The notes under the pieces are model-generated. The model was not told the origin of the DNA and made no database searches. It saw nothing but the letters and a program-made list of their open reading frames with translations. From Heterodera schachtii (taxonomy: Eukaryota > Nematoda > Chromadorea > Rhabditida > Heteroderidae): DNA of 64,000 nt. The stretch is from contig SIJG01000018.1 in assembly GCA_023374025.1 (NCBI GenBank), positions 651,947 to 715,946 on the forward strand, written 5' to 3'. Both the position numbers and the translations under genes were made by a program. Of this stretch, positions 23,601-36,200 are shown in pieces (within the stretch, counting starts at the first letter, position 1; each line of letters begins with the position of its first letter).

Positions 23601-26600
23601 CCAAATTGGAAGGCATTTCCCCCCTCCCCCCTCCCTCCCTTTCCCCTCCTTCTCCTTTTCCCCTCCTTCTCCTTTTCCCCTCCTCTCCTTTTCCCCTCCT
23701 TCTCCTTTCCCCTCCTTCTCCTTTTCCCCTCCTTCTCCTTTTCCCCTCCTTCTCCTTTTCCCCTCCTTCTCCCCCTACCCTCCCATGGCCCCCGCCCCCT
23801 CTCTTTTCTCTCCCGTCTCCGTCCCCCTCCCTCTCCCCCTTACTGTCGCCCCCTCTCTCTCTTCTCCCCTTACCCCGGCCCCATCCCTCTGGTTGTCTCC
23901 AACTTATCCTCTCTCCCCCCCCCCCCCCCTCCCTCCGATGGCCGACCATTTGCGGCGCTGACATTGCGGCGCTGACACTTACGGCGCAGACATTTGCGGC
24001 GCCCAGTCAAAGCGACACTTGCGGCGCAGACACTTGCGGCGAGGACATTTGCGGCGCCGACATTTGCGGCGCGACACTTGCGGCGCCGACAGATGCGGCT
24101 CCCAGTCAAAGCGACACTTGCGGCGCAGACACTTGCGGCGCCCAGTCAAAATGACATTTGCGGCGCAGAATTAAATGACCCCAAAATTTGAACAATTTAT
24201 TTAAGTTAACAGATTGTTATTTTAATAGTTTAATATTTAACAATGACACATTAACAAGAATTCTTCAACCTAATCCAAGGTTTCTATATGTCCTTATTTC
24301 TAAGAAATGTTCTGATTTGGGGGTAGTGCCTTATTTTCATCTAAAAGAGGGAAATTTCTGAAAAATTTGGTTAATTCCTAACAAAATTCATTAGAAATTC
24401 TTAAGATTTTCCCCCGGCGGCGCCTGTCGGAACCGCCGGACCTTCTCCCCCCGTCCAGTTCCCAAAAGTTTTTTGAGTGCCTCAAAAAATGTTAAAAATC
24501 TGGTTTTTGATCCCGAATGCACTGAAATTTACGATTTGCTTATTTCCTACCCAAAATTGTTAAAATCGATAATGAGACGTAAAATATAATATTTTAAAAC
24601 ACTTTTGATCGAATTGTTGAAAGGCCTCGCTTAAAAAATATCTGCGAAATGATGAAGCGATCCGCCGATTAGTCATCAATTTTGACAATAAGGAAAAAAA
24701 CGATAATGATATAATTAATCACATTCATACATTGAAGTACCGCCTAGGGATGAAAGGCTTTGAAGAAATGGATTGAAAGTGTGATTAAACAAATGTTTTT
24801 TTAATCAAAAATATAGTTTAAATAATTTTTGGGGTCATTTAATTCTGCGCCGCAAATGTCATTTTGACTGGGCGCCGCAAGTGACTGCGCCGCAAGTGTC
24901 GCTTTGACTGGGCGCCGCATCTGTCGGCGCCGCAAGTGTCGTCGCCGCAAGTGTCGGCGCCGCAAGTGTCACGCCGCAAATGTCAGCGCCGCAAGTGTCG
25001 CTTTGGCTGGGCGCCGCAAATGTCTGCGCCGCAAGTGTCAGCGCCGCAAATGTCAGCGCCGCAAATGTCGCATCACCCTCCCTCCCCACTGCCCATTCTT
25101 TGCCTGTCTCTCGTTGGCCATTTCGTTCACTTCCTTCCACAGCAGCTGTACGTCGTGCCCCTTCGCCCCAATTGAGCCCCCATTTGGGTGCTTTGCCCTC
25201 AGAAGTTCCTCCTTTAGGCGCTGAATGTTCGCCACGCGTTCGCCTGCACTCGCCAATTCTCGAACAACCTCAAGAGTAAAGCAATGTCAGATCGAATGAA
25301 TGTCTTTGATCAGCGGTGTTAAGTCCGTTCCCCTTTACCTGGTCAAATTGTTCGATCAGTGTTTCGCATTCGTCCAAATCGGCCCCATAATCCTCCCTTT
25401 CGGCCAGCACTATCCGTCTTTGCAACCAATTGATAAGTTGGTCTGCCTTATGCATAAATTGGAAGTAGCGAAGGGAATCGCCTAAATTCAGAGGTCGTCC
25501 CATCCGTCGTTCGTTTGGCTTTTCCTTTTACCGATTTGTGCCTTTCTTTGTTGGCATTGGTCACTCAGCTGACAAAACAAATTGCGAAGGTGATCCGTGC
25601 GGGTTTTGAGGTTTGCCGAGTCGAAGTGCTCCTCGCGGACCTTCAAATTCGGCGAATTTCCCCACCAATCGCTTTTTCTCGCCATTTTGTACCATCGTTT
25701 CGCTTTTCTCTCCCAATCGCTTTAACTGATCACCGAACGTTTTGATTTCCTGCTCCATTACTCCGAGTCGACGAAGTTGCACTTCGGCTGTGTTGGCTGA
25801 GTCGGGCTGAGCTGACGAGGACAAAATGGGCGACCTGAGCAAAGGGAGGCGATTAGAACAATGAATGGCCGAAGAGAAGCGAGGCGAGACTCTCGAGAAA
25901 CACACCCCATAATTAAATGCTAATTAATGGTCAGCTAATGACCCCCTCCCGCGCTTCACCTCTCGCGCATCCAATGTTCCGCTTCCATCGCTTCCGCGTA
26001 AAACACTTGCGACTGCAAAGACTCGGACAAGCGCTGCGCACGCTGAGAAGCGATTTCACGGAAAGACGCGGACGAATCCTTCGAAGGAATGAAACTGTCC
26101 ATTCGGACTGGGAAATGCCAACCTGAAGTCGTGCCAATCGGTCGGTCAGCTCGCCCTTCGCGTCGTCGCCCTGCTCTCTCAGCATTCGTTCTCCGTCCGT
26201 TACCAATTTGGCAATGGTAGGTTGGCGGACGACGAATTCTTGCTGCAGAATTTGGTGTTTTTGGATCAGAGATTGGGCTGCGTGGAAGGAACGACCGTAG
26301 TCAGAACTGAAAGTGTTAGGGATTGGCATACGGTAGCATACTGTAATTGCTATGCTTTTCAGTCCATTGGCCCATCACTTCATCCCATTCTTCGCTACCT
26401 TTGCATTGAGCTCAGCTTGGCTATTAGCCACCCCAACTGATCGTCCGCCTGATCGGCCCATGCGAAGAATCTGATCACTTCGCGCAAATTCGCCTCACGA
26501 ATTTGGCACGGTTCGCCCAGTGCTTCCCATCGCTTGTGCAGTGTTTGCAGCCGTTCGTTCTGTTCTTTTTCTCTTCCTTTGGTGCCCAATTTTTCCATTC

Positions 26601-26940
26601 GCTGTGCCAATTCCTCCAAAACGCTTTGCTTTTCTTCAATTTCTGCTCGTAATGCATTAAAATCGTCCAGCAAAGCTTCCGCCGTTACGCCGTCTTGGCC
26701 GTGATCCTCCGAACCAATTTGTTCCTCTGTTCCGTCGATCCATTTTTCCAATTCGCAAATTTTGCGCCCAATTTGATGCGATTCTGAAGCCTTTCGAAGT
26801 CGCTCTGTTTTCTCGGCTGACTTTCTGTAAAGAAAATGAATTCATTTAAATAGATTGCAAACTTTTCCATTTAGAAGTTTTCATTATTGCTCTGATCACT
26901 TCATTTCTGATCTCTCCCCTACCATTTTTCGACCATTTTA

Positions 26941-26979
<39 letters not shown>

Positions 26980-29900
26980 CTCTCTCTCTCCCTCTCTCTC
27001 GCTCTCTCTCTCTCTCTCTTCTCTCTGTGTGTTGTTAGATTCTGATCAATCGTTCTTTTGTCCCCCTCCCATTGTACAGTCTCCCCAAACTCACTCGATC
27101 AGTTCCTCCCATCCGTCCAACACTTCCCTCAATTGTTCCTCAACTCTTTGCCGATCAGTGCCATCTTCGCACTTTTCCATGGCTTTCTCTCCCTTTTCTC
27201 TCAGCTGTTCCACCCGATTTTTGTTGGCCTTAAGTTCCTCGTCGAAAATCACTTGCTTTTGGAGTTTTGCTCTCAAATTCGCTGCGTCGAGAAAGGCGTC
27301 GTCGTATGCCAATTGTAATTTGGCATTCATCCAAATGATTAATTCGGCACATTCCCTTAGGAAATATGCCAAATGACGGGCATTTGTCAGTTCTGCCGAT
27401 TTTAGCTGAATGTGGCCATTTATTAAACTATTTATCGGCTTTTTCCACTTCTGTCCATTCGGTCAATCCGCGACATTTTTCCCGCGTCTCCGCCACTCTC
27501 TCGCGCACCGTTTCCGCTTCGGCGTCTCCCATTTCGCTTATTTCCTTTTCCGCAGTATCCAATTGCCCAAAACGGTGCTCCATTTGGACATTCAGTGTTT
27601 TGGCAAAATGCGCTGAAATGCCAATTGATTCAACATTTTAATTGTTGCCATTTGCAATTTGATTGGCTTATTAGCCTCCTCCTCCCTTTGATTGGCTAAT
27701 TACCCCCCTCCGTAGTCCGTCCCCCCCCCGCGCCTCTTCTCACAGTGCTCATTCAGTGCTTCTTCCACCGACTCTGTGCTGTCGCCCGCCACCAACCCAT
27801 CCAGAAAAGCCTCTTTCGTCGCAGTCCATGCTTCAATTTGGGCCAAATTGGCCTCAATTTTCTGTCTGCGCAATTCCCTCTCCAATTTGGCGTTCTGTTG
27901 CTCCCAGTACTGTTTCGTCTGGTGCTCCATCGTCTGAATGCGCCGTTGCGCCCTTTGCACGTCCATTTTCAGTTCGGGCTGTTCCTGGACCAATTTATGG
28001 CCGAATTCTCTCAGAGTCTGAAATAACACATTGACTGTTGTGGTGATTCCTGGGCTTTGATCATCCCTTCTTTTCGCGACTCGGCTTTTCCTCCCCTATT
28101 CGGCTTTTCCTTTGGCTTGTCACTTACGCTGATCTCCTCCTCTCGTGCCCCAATTTCGGCCAGTCTTTCCTGGTGCCGTTGCAGTGCCCTCTCCGCCTCT
28201 TCCATCGATCGGATGCGCGTCTCTGCGCCAATCTTTGAACGCATTTCCACAGACCATTGATCCAAGCGACGGATTGCGTCAAAAAATCGGTGAAAATGAA
28301 GCGACCGTTGGAGAGATTTGCGACGCGAGTGGGCGAGTTGAGCTAATTGAGCAAAAGGAAGCGAAAAGTGGGGACAAAAAGTGGGAAAACACACCCAAAC
28401 TGTCCCAACTCAGCTCCAACTTTCGCAACGAGGCGAGCACCTGGCGAAGAGCAAAATGAAAAGGGGGAAAAGCATTTCAAATGGCACCGAATCGCGCAAG
28501 GGCAACTCGCCGTTGCCCAGCAATTGTTGTGCCCACTCGTCGTGTTCGTTCAGCTTCCGATGGATCGCGCTCATGTCGCGCTCCACCGCGTCCTGTGCTC
28601 TGATCAGTCGTTCCACCGATTCCATGTCTTTGCCCATTTCGGTGCCGCCCAATTGCGCTGCTTTTTCCCCAATGCGTTCGTTGGTCTCTTCCACGTTGTG
28701 ATTGAATCGGTGCACTTAAATGGTGCCGCGTCCGTCACTTCCGTTGGCACGGTCACTCCGCTGACCTGCGAGTGCCGCGTTGAGAAGTGTTCGGTAGATG
28801 CTCAGTCGGCCCGCCAGCCGTTGCCAGCCTTCGTTCACTTCCGCCAGCCTTTTGCGCACATAGTCCGATTCGGCAGACTTTCGCCCGATCAATCGTCCCC
28901 CGAGGCGATTCGCCTCCGCCAGAGTGCCCTCGTCGATTCCTTGGCTTTCGTCCAGCCGGTCCAGCCTGGATTTGAAGGGGTGGGTGGTCATCCGTTGTCC
29001 GTTTGTGCTCCCCCAATCACTGACAGTGATTGGCAATGCTCCAAATCTTTGCCCAATTCTTCCGCACCGACCATCCCTTCTTTGGCCCGCACAAATGTGC
29101 ACAATCGGTCTGCTAATTGCTCCAACTCCAACAAATCGCGTGCTTCGTCTAACGCCGCGTGCAATTTGCGCATCGCCTCACTGAGTTTTGACCAACGCAA
29201 AAGAAACTCATCCGCCCGAGAGACCTTTCAAGCAAAAAGAATAAATTAATGAGTTCCAATGGGGCCATTTTGGGCATGATGCCAACGTTTTCCGTGTCTC
29301 CGTGCCCTCCCCCTTCCCCCCCCCCCCCCCCCCCCTCCCCCGTCCCTCTCGCCACCGTTTGACTTACCGCCGTCTCCGTGCCATGGCGCCCCCTCAGCCG
29401 TTCCAATCGCTCTCTCATTTTGTCAATGCGCGTGCCATTGGCGTCCATCTCCCGCTGCAGTGCCTGCTGTCGCTTCAATCTGTCCAACTTTTGCTCTAAC
29501 GACGCCCCGCCCGCTTCCGCCGTTTGTGCTTTGACGCGCTTTTCCTTCTCCTCAACCCATTCGCACATTTCTGACAATTTGGCTTCAAATTGCTCCAACT
29601 CGGCTCCCTCGTCCAGCAGCCGCTTAACCTTTTCAATTCGCTCTCGAAGGCCGCCCATTCGCAAGACGACCTAACAAAAGTTACAAATTGGGTAATTGTG
29701 GGGATAATTTGGATAATTAACGGACTCGATGGTAAATGGGATGATAAAACGGAATTGCTGATAATTTTCTCATTTGTGTTTCCCTGCCACCTTTTTTGCC
29801 ATTCTTTTGCATTCATTGGCTTCCATGTGTCCCCGCCTCGCCAATTCGCGTGCCAATTCCGCCATTGTTTCCACTCTCTCATCCAACGGTCCGATCTTTC

Positions 29901-30170
29901 GTACAAAAGTTCCAAATTCGCGCTTACGCTCTTCACTGCACTTTCGACTTTGTGCCACCGCTTCGGCCTCCCTTTCGCGCGATTGGATTTGGCTTAGCAA
30001 ATGATTGGATTCCCGCTGCAGAGAATGCCATTGGACAGTCTGAACAGATAAAGAGGGGCTAACATTTGCAACAGTTTCATTCTCTGCACTTTGCCATAAT
30101 TGTTTAAGCATCTTTTTCTTTCTTTCTCTCTCTCTCTCTCTCTGTGTCTCTCCTCGCATCCCTCTCCCTA

Positions 30171-30218
<48 letters not shown>

Positions 30219-33200
30219 CTCTCCTCCCTCCCCACTTCCCATTCTTTCTCCTCCTCTCTCTCCACCTCTTGCTGCCCTCCCCCTTTCCCCACATCTCTCA
30301 ATTAGCAGCTGACCTGTTCCAGCCATTCCTCTCGCAAAGTCCACTCCCTTCGCACCGTTTCAAAAGTGTCTTTTAGCTGTGCCATTCGTTGTGCCACCTC
30401 CCCCTCCGGGCAGTGTCCCTCCTCCACCAGTCTCCGCCCGACTTTGCCTAATTCTCGCCACTCCGTCTCGCGCCCCTCCATTTCCGCCATTAGCCTTCGG
30501 TGCTCTCCCTGTAGCCATTCCGCCGTCTGTAAGTCCCTAATTGGCTGATCGGTCGCCATTTCAGTCATTGCCGACTGAGTCCATGCGAGCAAATCACGCA
30601 ATTGGGCACCAAATTTATGAGTTTCGTAGGAGGAGAGAAGGCGAGCAGAACGGCAGAGAGTGAGGTCACGCAGAGACAGCAAAGAGTCATTCAGAGACTC
30701 GGAAATCATTAGGGATAATTAGCTAACGAAGGCGGACAAAGCCATTAGCACCTGGCAGAAAGTTGACCAAAGGGTTCGGTGATTCGACCGATTCGAAGCG
30801 CTCCAACAAAAGCTTAAAATGTGAACCAATCAATCCAAATCCGTCGGGGACGGCTGTTCCGCCGACCTGAAGCTGTTCGTGCAGTTGTGCCACTTCGTTC
30901 TCCAACACTTCGTTGGCCAACATCAGTGCGTACGCCTGCTTCGCGTCTTTGCCCACTTCCGTCGGAATTTCGGCCGCTTTTTCTCTGATCCGTTCCGCCA
31001 ATACTTCCGCTTCTCTCCTTAGGCGGTGCGTCCGCTCCGCTTCTTTCAATTTGCGTCCCCTTCGTTCGGTTAATTGGCCAATTTGTGCCCAAGTCGTCCT
31101 CAGTCTGTCGCTCATTATCGCCACTTTTTGGGCAAGCTTTTCATCGTCCACTTGGCTTATCAGTTCGCCTTCTGCTTCTTCCACTTTGGCCATTCTTTCG
31201 TCGCCCATCCGAAGGGATTGTCTGAACTCTTCGAACTTCGTCCTTAGTTGTTCGCACTGCTCCAAGTCGTTGCCACACTCTTCGCTGTTCGTCGTTTGCT
31301 TCTGTTGCTCCATCCATTCCTCCAATTCCGCTCCGTCCGCCAAAAATGAACGCACTGCCAACACCGACCCGGCACCCCGTGCCGCTTCCTTGGCCATGCC
31401 CTCCAATGCTTTTGCTTGGTTCTCCACCCGTTCCATTCGCTCGGCTATGCTTTCATGCCCCCTTTTGGCCAGCTGTTCGCCCCGCTGTCTCAGTTCGCCG
31501 AATGCCTTTCTCCACGGCACTATCTCATTTTGCAAAGTGTTTGCGCATGCCAACATTTTCTTGGCCCCCTCCGACGTCCCAAGGCTCTCTCTGCACAAAA
31601 TCAGATGTCGCTGCTTCTCAGTCAGCCAATTTTCCGCTTCGGCAGTGTCGAACAGAAAGTGTTCCCTCTGCAACGCTTCTCCAATTGCCCGTCCTCTCAT
31701 GGCAGCGCTTTTTGTCAGTTTGGCCCATTCCCTCTCCAATTGGTCGCATTTTTCGCCGATTTCCCTCGAGCAGATGTGTCCGGTTCCGATCAGATGATGC
31801 CCCGTTTTGATCAGATTCGGCACACGTTCCGAATGACAGTCCAACTCCGTGCTCAGCTGTTCATGTCGCTTCAGCAAATTTTGCGCTTCGGTGAGCGAAT
31901 GGCCAAGGGAATTCGATTCCGCCAAAAGCGTTTTCTCCTTGAAAATGGGGAAGTGATGCGATTTAGCTGTTCAAGCCGTACGCCGATCCATTGCAGCTCA
32001 ACGTCCGCGTCGAATGCCAACTGATGCCATTTCAGTGACTCCTCCAATTCCGCGCGCCGCCTCTCCAGCGGCGGTTTCAACAAATCGAAACGCACCAAAA
32101 GTGCGTCCACTTGTGCCGTCAGCTGAGCGCATGCGAAATGATTGCTGTCGCGGAGTCGGCGCACTTGGGCAGAAATGTCGCCGAGTCGAACTTCCAAAGT
32201 CTGTCATGCCGATACTTTCAGAGATCTTCTGATTCAGCTCTCTCCTACCTGTACGTCTTGGTCAGTTTGGGCCTTCCGCTTCATGAGCTCTTTGACGCCC
32301 CTCAAATCGCTGCCCTTTTCCGCTTCGTTCAGTTGCTTCTCCAACTCCGTCAGTCGCGCGTTTGCCTCCGCAATTGTCTCTTCTAAAGACCGTTGCTGGT
32401 CCGCTTGATCCAATCTTTGGCCCATTTTTCGTGCCATTTCTTCCAGCTCGGCCCAATTGTGCTCCAATTTCTCGAGGATGGGTTGAGTTTGGTCGGGCAA
32501 TGCTTTCCCTTGGCCCACAATTTCATCGCCCTTCTGAAATGCCATTGCTTCCATGGTCATGTCTCCGGACCCCTCCCTCCCGCACCCTAATTAGTCGTGC
32601 CATTTCTGCTCGGTTCGCGGCCAACTCAGCCACGAATGCCTCGTGGCGCATGATATGTCGTTTGATATTCGGCTTGCTCATTGGCACCGTGCCGTCGTCT
32701 CTTGGCTCTTCCGCGTGCCCTTCCCCGCTGTCCATCAGTCTCCGCTTCTCTCCCATCCACGCGGCAAGTTCTTCCGCGTCTCTTCGCAGTCCCACAATTG
32801 CCAATGCGTTTTGCAATTCCGTCCGTCGCTCCGCCGCCCTTTCCCGCACTCTTTCGAAACCCTTCTGCACCTCTTTTCGTTGGCATCGAATTCGTTCTGC
32901 CGAGGCGTGCCCCGAACTGATCAAACGATTGGAAGCATTTGCGAATGACAGCAAACGCTCCTTCAAAAGCAATCAGCAATTGGCTTAATCCCAAAAACAA
33001 AGCTTAAACCGACCTCTTGCGCACTTATTCGTGCTTCGAACTGTTCATGAGACTTCAGAAGGTTTTGGACGCCTTCCACTGAGCTAAGGACGACTTCCAA
33101 CTCCAAGAAGGCCATGTGACCGCGATTCAATGCTTCGATCCGTTCCGCCTCCCGGGAGAATGCCTTAACCAACCGTACTAATTGCTTTTTTTGCTTTCTT

Positions 33201-36200
33201 CGCTTTCATTCCCCGTTTTCTTTCCCCCCTTTCTCCCCATTTCCCTTCCGCCCTCATTTTCGACCTGTAACTCCAGCAACTGCTTGCATTCCGTTTCGCG
33301 CTTCGCCCATTCGCTTTCCAACGTCCCTTTCGCTTCTGCCAATTCGGCCAATCGCTTTTCCACTCCGTTCGCTGCCCCTTTTTTCATTAGACGCCCTCCG
33401 AGTTCTTCGGCATAAGAAAATTCGTATTCCTTCGCCTGCATTTGGTCTCTGATTTTGGCGTGCCGGTGGAGGACATCCTCCGCTTGAGAATGGGCCGAGA
33501 GAGGCTCCAACCGAATGCAATCGCTGGTCTTTGCCGTCCATTCCAACAGCTCCCTTAATCAGTGAGTGAGTGGTTGGCTGTAAGTAAGCTTTTCAGCTCT
33601 AATGAGTTATAGTCATTTGCTATCCCTCTGGCCAGTCACTTCCCCCCCCCCCTGTGACTGCGTTTGTTGCCATTGCCATTTGTCCCCCTATTTAAGTCGC
33701 CCCTCCCCTCGCCCGTCCGTTCATTTCAGTCCGTCTCACCTCACCGTCCGCTCGAACAGTTCCCTGCCTTGGCTTTGTTCCGCCTCTTCGATGCACCGCC
33801 GTGCCTTGGTCAGCAGTCGCCCGTACATTCTGTCCAATTCGTCCGTTCTCTCTCTGATCGCCTGCTGCTCACTTTGCTTCTGTTCCTCCATTATCTCTTC
33901 CGCTTTTCGTCTGAGTGCGGTCATTCTGTCCCCGAGTGGTCTCAAATCCTACAAATGTTTTGGTTTGTCCCTCCCTTTCTTTGCCTTCCCTCGCCCACTC
34001 TTTCTAAGTTCTGAAAGCGTCTCTGTACGATTTGCAGTGTTCGCATGTCCGCTTCTCCGCCCGGCTTCTGCTCCAACAGTGCGCTCTTCTCCGTCAGCCA
34101 ATTTCGCATGTCCGCGCATTCGTCCTGAAACTGCGCCAGCCGTGCCGTCCTCTCCAATTCGCTCTGTTTGCCATTCATCGCTTTTTGCAATTGGTTCCAC
34201 AGGTGACGCATCGCCTTCTGTGCCGCGTCAATGTCCTCACTGCGCGAGTGTTCCTGCTCGAGCAGTTCGTCCGCTGTCGCGTCCAATTGTCGCAATTGGA
34301 CGGAGCCTTGGCCACGGATTTCGTCGCGTACTTTCTGCAAAATGACAATACAAATAGATTTTTTATGTACAGTCAGTCAGTCGATCACATTGAATTTGTC
34401 TTCCACAGCTGCGATGTGTTCGATGGCAATTGGCTCTTTCAATGCTTGGCACACTCCTCGCGCCCATTGCTCAAAGTCTTGACATTCGGCGAAGAATTTG
34501 AATAATTTCAGCGCCTCTTCCAATAGTTTTCCGCGTCGTTCGGCAGTTGCGCACAGTCGACGATAGTCGGCACTCAGTGCCTTTCGGCGGTTTTTAACGA
34601 CGGAGGCGCCATCGAGAAAGTCGGCACGCGATTTGAGGGAAGGGCGGTGGGACGAAAGTTGGCTGACAGTGATCTTTGAAAGAGAGTGTCGACTAATTAA
34701 GAGGGTGGGAGCGCACCTTCTCCTCATCCGGGGCCAACTCGCAGTAATTGGCCGGCACGTACCCCTCCACGCCATGCCGTGTCAGCACCCGCCACCAGTC
34801 GCGGTTAGTGCCGTCGATCAGTGCCAATTCCTCCCCGCCGAGCACTTCGATGCCTTTGCCGTTGTACGGGTACAGCACCTTGGATGCATTTTGCAAAAGC
34901 CAGCGCATAGCCCATCCGTTACCAGTGCTTTTGGCACAACAATTTGCTCCTCGAGTTGCTCCGCTTCCGCCTGTCCGTCGTCCGTCCGCTCCTCCGCCTT
35001 TCCCTCGCCGCCCTCCGCGCCCAATGCGAATTCCATCTCGGACATGCCATTGGCCAATTGTTCCAATCGGGCAATTTCCGCTCGGTACGCTCCGATTTCC
35101 TTCTCCAATTGGCGATGCCGCTGACAAAGGCATTCGGCCGTACTCTGTCAAAAGCATTTCGTCCTTTTCATTAGCACCCCTTGCCATTCCTCCCACAATG
35201 TCTCTTCCGAAGTCGTCCGAGCGTGCCAACGGCGCCTTTTCGCGGACCCAACTGTCCGCTTCATTTGCGTCTTGGAAGAATTGGGCCAAACGTTCCGCTT
35301 CGGTCAGCCAATTGGTCAACGCGGCGTTTGTCGTCCGCAACTCTTCCCACGACCTTCAAAATCCGTTCCGTGCCTTTTCCCTCCTTCCCTTTTCCCACCG
35401 TTGCAAAGTGTCGGCGCGCCATTGCACTTCCCCCGGCACTCCCAGCTTTTCCCCATCCGCAATTAGCCTTTTGGTCCTTTCCCATTGACTTTGCATTTCA
35501 GTCTCCAAAGATTTGTGCAATCGTTGCGAGTCGCGCAAAGCAGAAAGGTCGCGCAATTGGAGAAGAGCGAAGCAGGCGGAGAGGCGATCGGAAAGCCAAC
35601 CGGACAATTCATCGAAGTGTTGGACGAACTTAGGGGAAAAGCAATGGCCAATTAAGCAATGCCATTATTTGGACGCCCCGTTCTTCATGGTCTCTTTTCC
35701 ATTTTCCCACCTGAAAAAACTCGCGCGTCTTTTGCAGTGCCACTCGCCGTTCCCTGGCGTCCCTTCGCAGCTGATCGTACTGCTTGCCGACCGCGTTCAG
35801 TCTGAGCTGCAGCATCTCCAACGCCGCCTCTCTGTGGGGCGGCTGAGTTTTGCTGCTAAGTTCGGCCTTTCTTCGCAATTTCCTCAGCAGTTCGCCTTTT
35901 GCCGATAAGTCCGTCTCCGCCAGTTCCTGCCCCTTCATCAGTTCGTCCACTTCGGCCATGTGCCGTCCTTTTTCTCGAAGTTTTAGTTGCGCCCCGAGGG
36001 TGTCCAACTCCTCGCCCAATGTGTCCAATGCCTCCACGAGAAGGCTGAGCTCTTCCAACCTAAGAAGAGGGTCCAATTGGCCAATTGTGGTGTAAGGAAG
36101 AAGCGGATTCTTATTATTGTGAGTGTTTGCATTGATCATTCCCCTCTTCTCTTCACTCTTTCATGGCTGCGGATAAAAAGTGCCATTTTTTCCTAAAATG

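Noticed and set aside
23464..23964. Minus-strand Gly/Glu/Arg-rich frame
   Set aside because: Shadow of the spectrin exon and the pyrimidine minisatellite.
23950..24180. Regularly spaced GCGGCGC units read as a CRISPR-like array
   Set aside because: Eukaryotic context, no unique spacers, and a mirrored inverted copy at 24840-25072 show it is a transposon-like arm.
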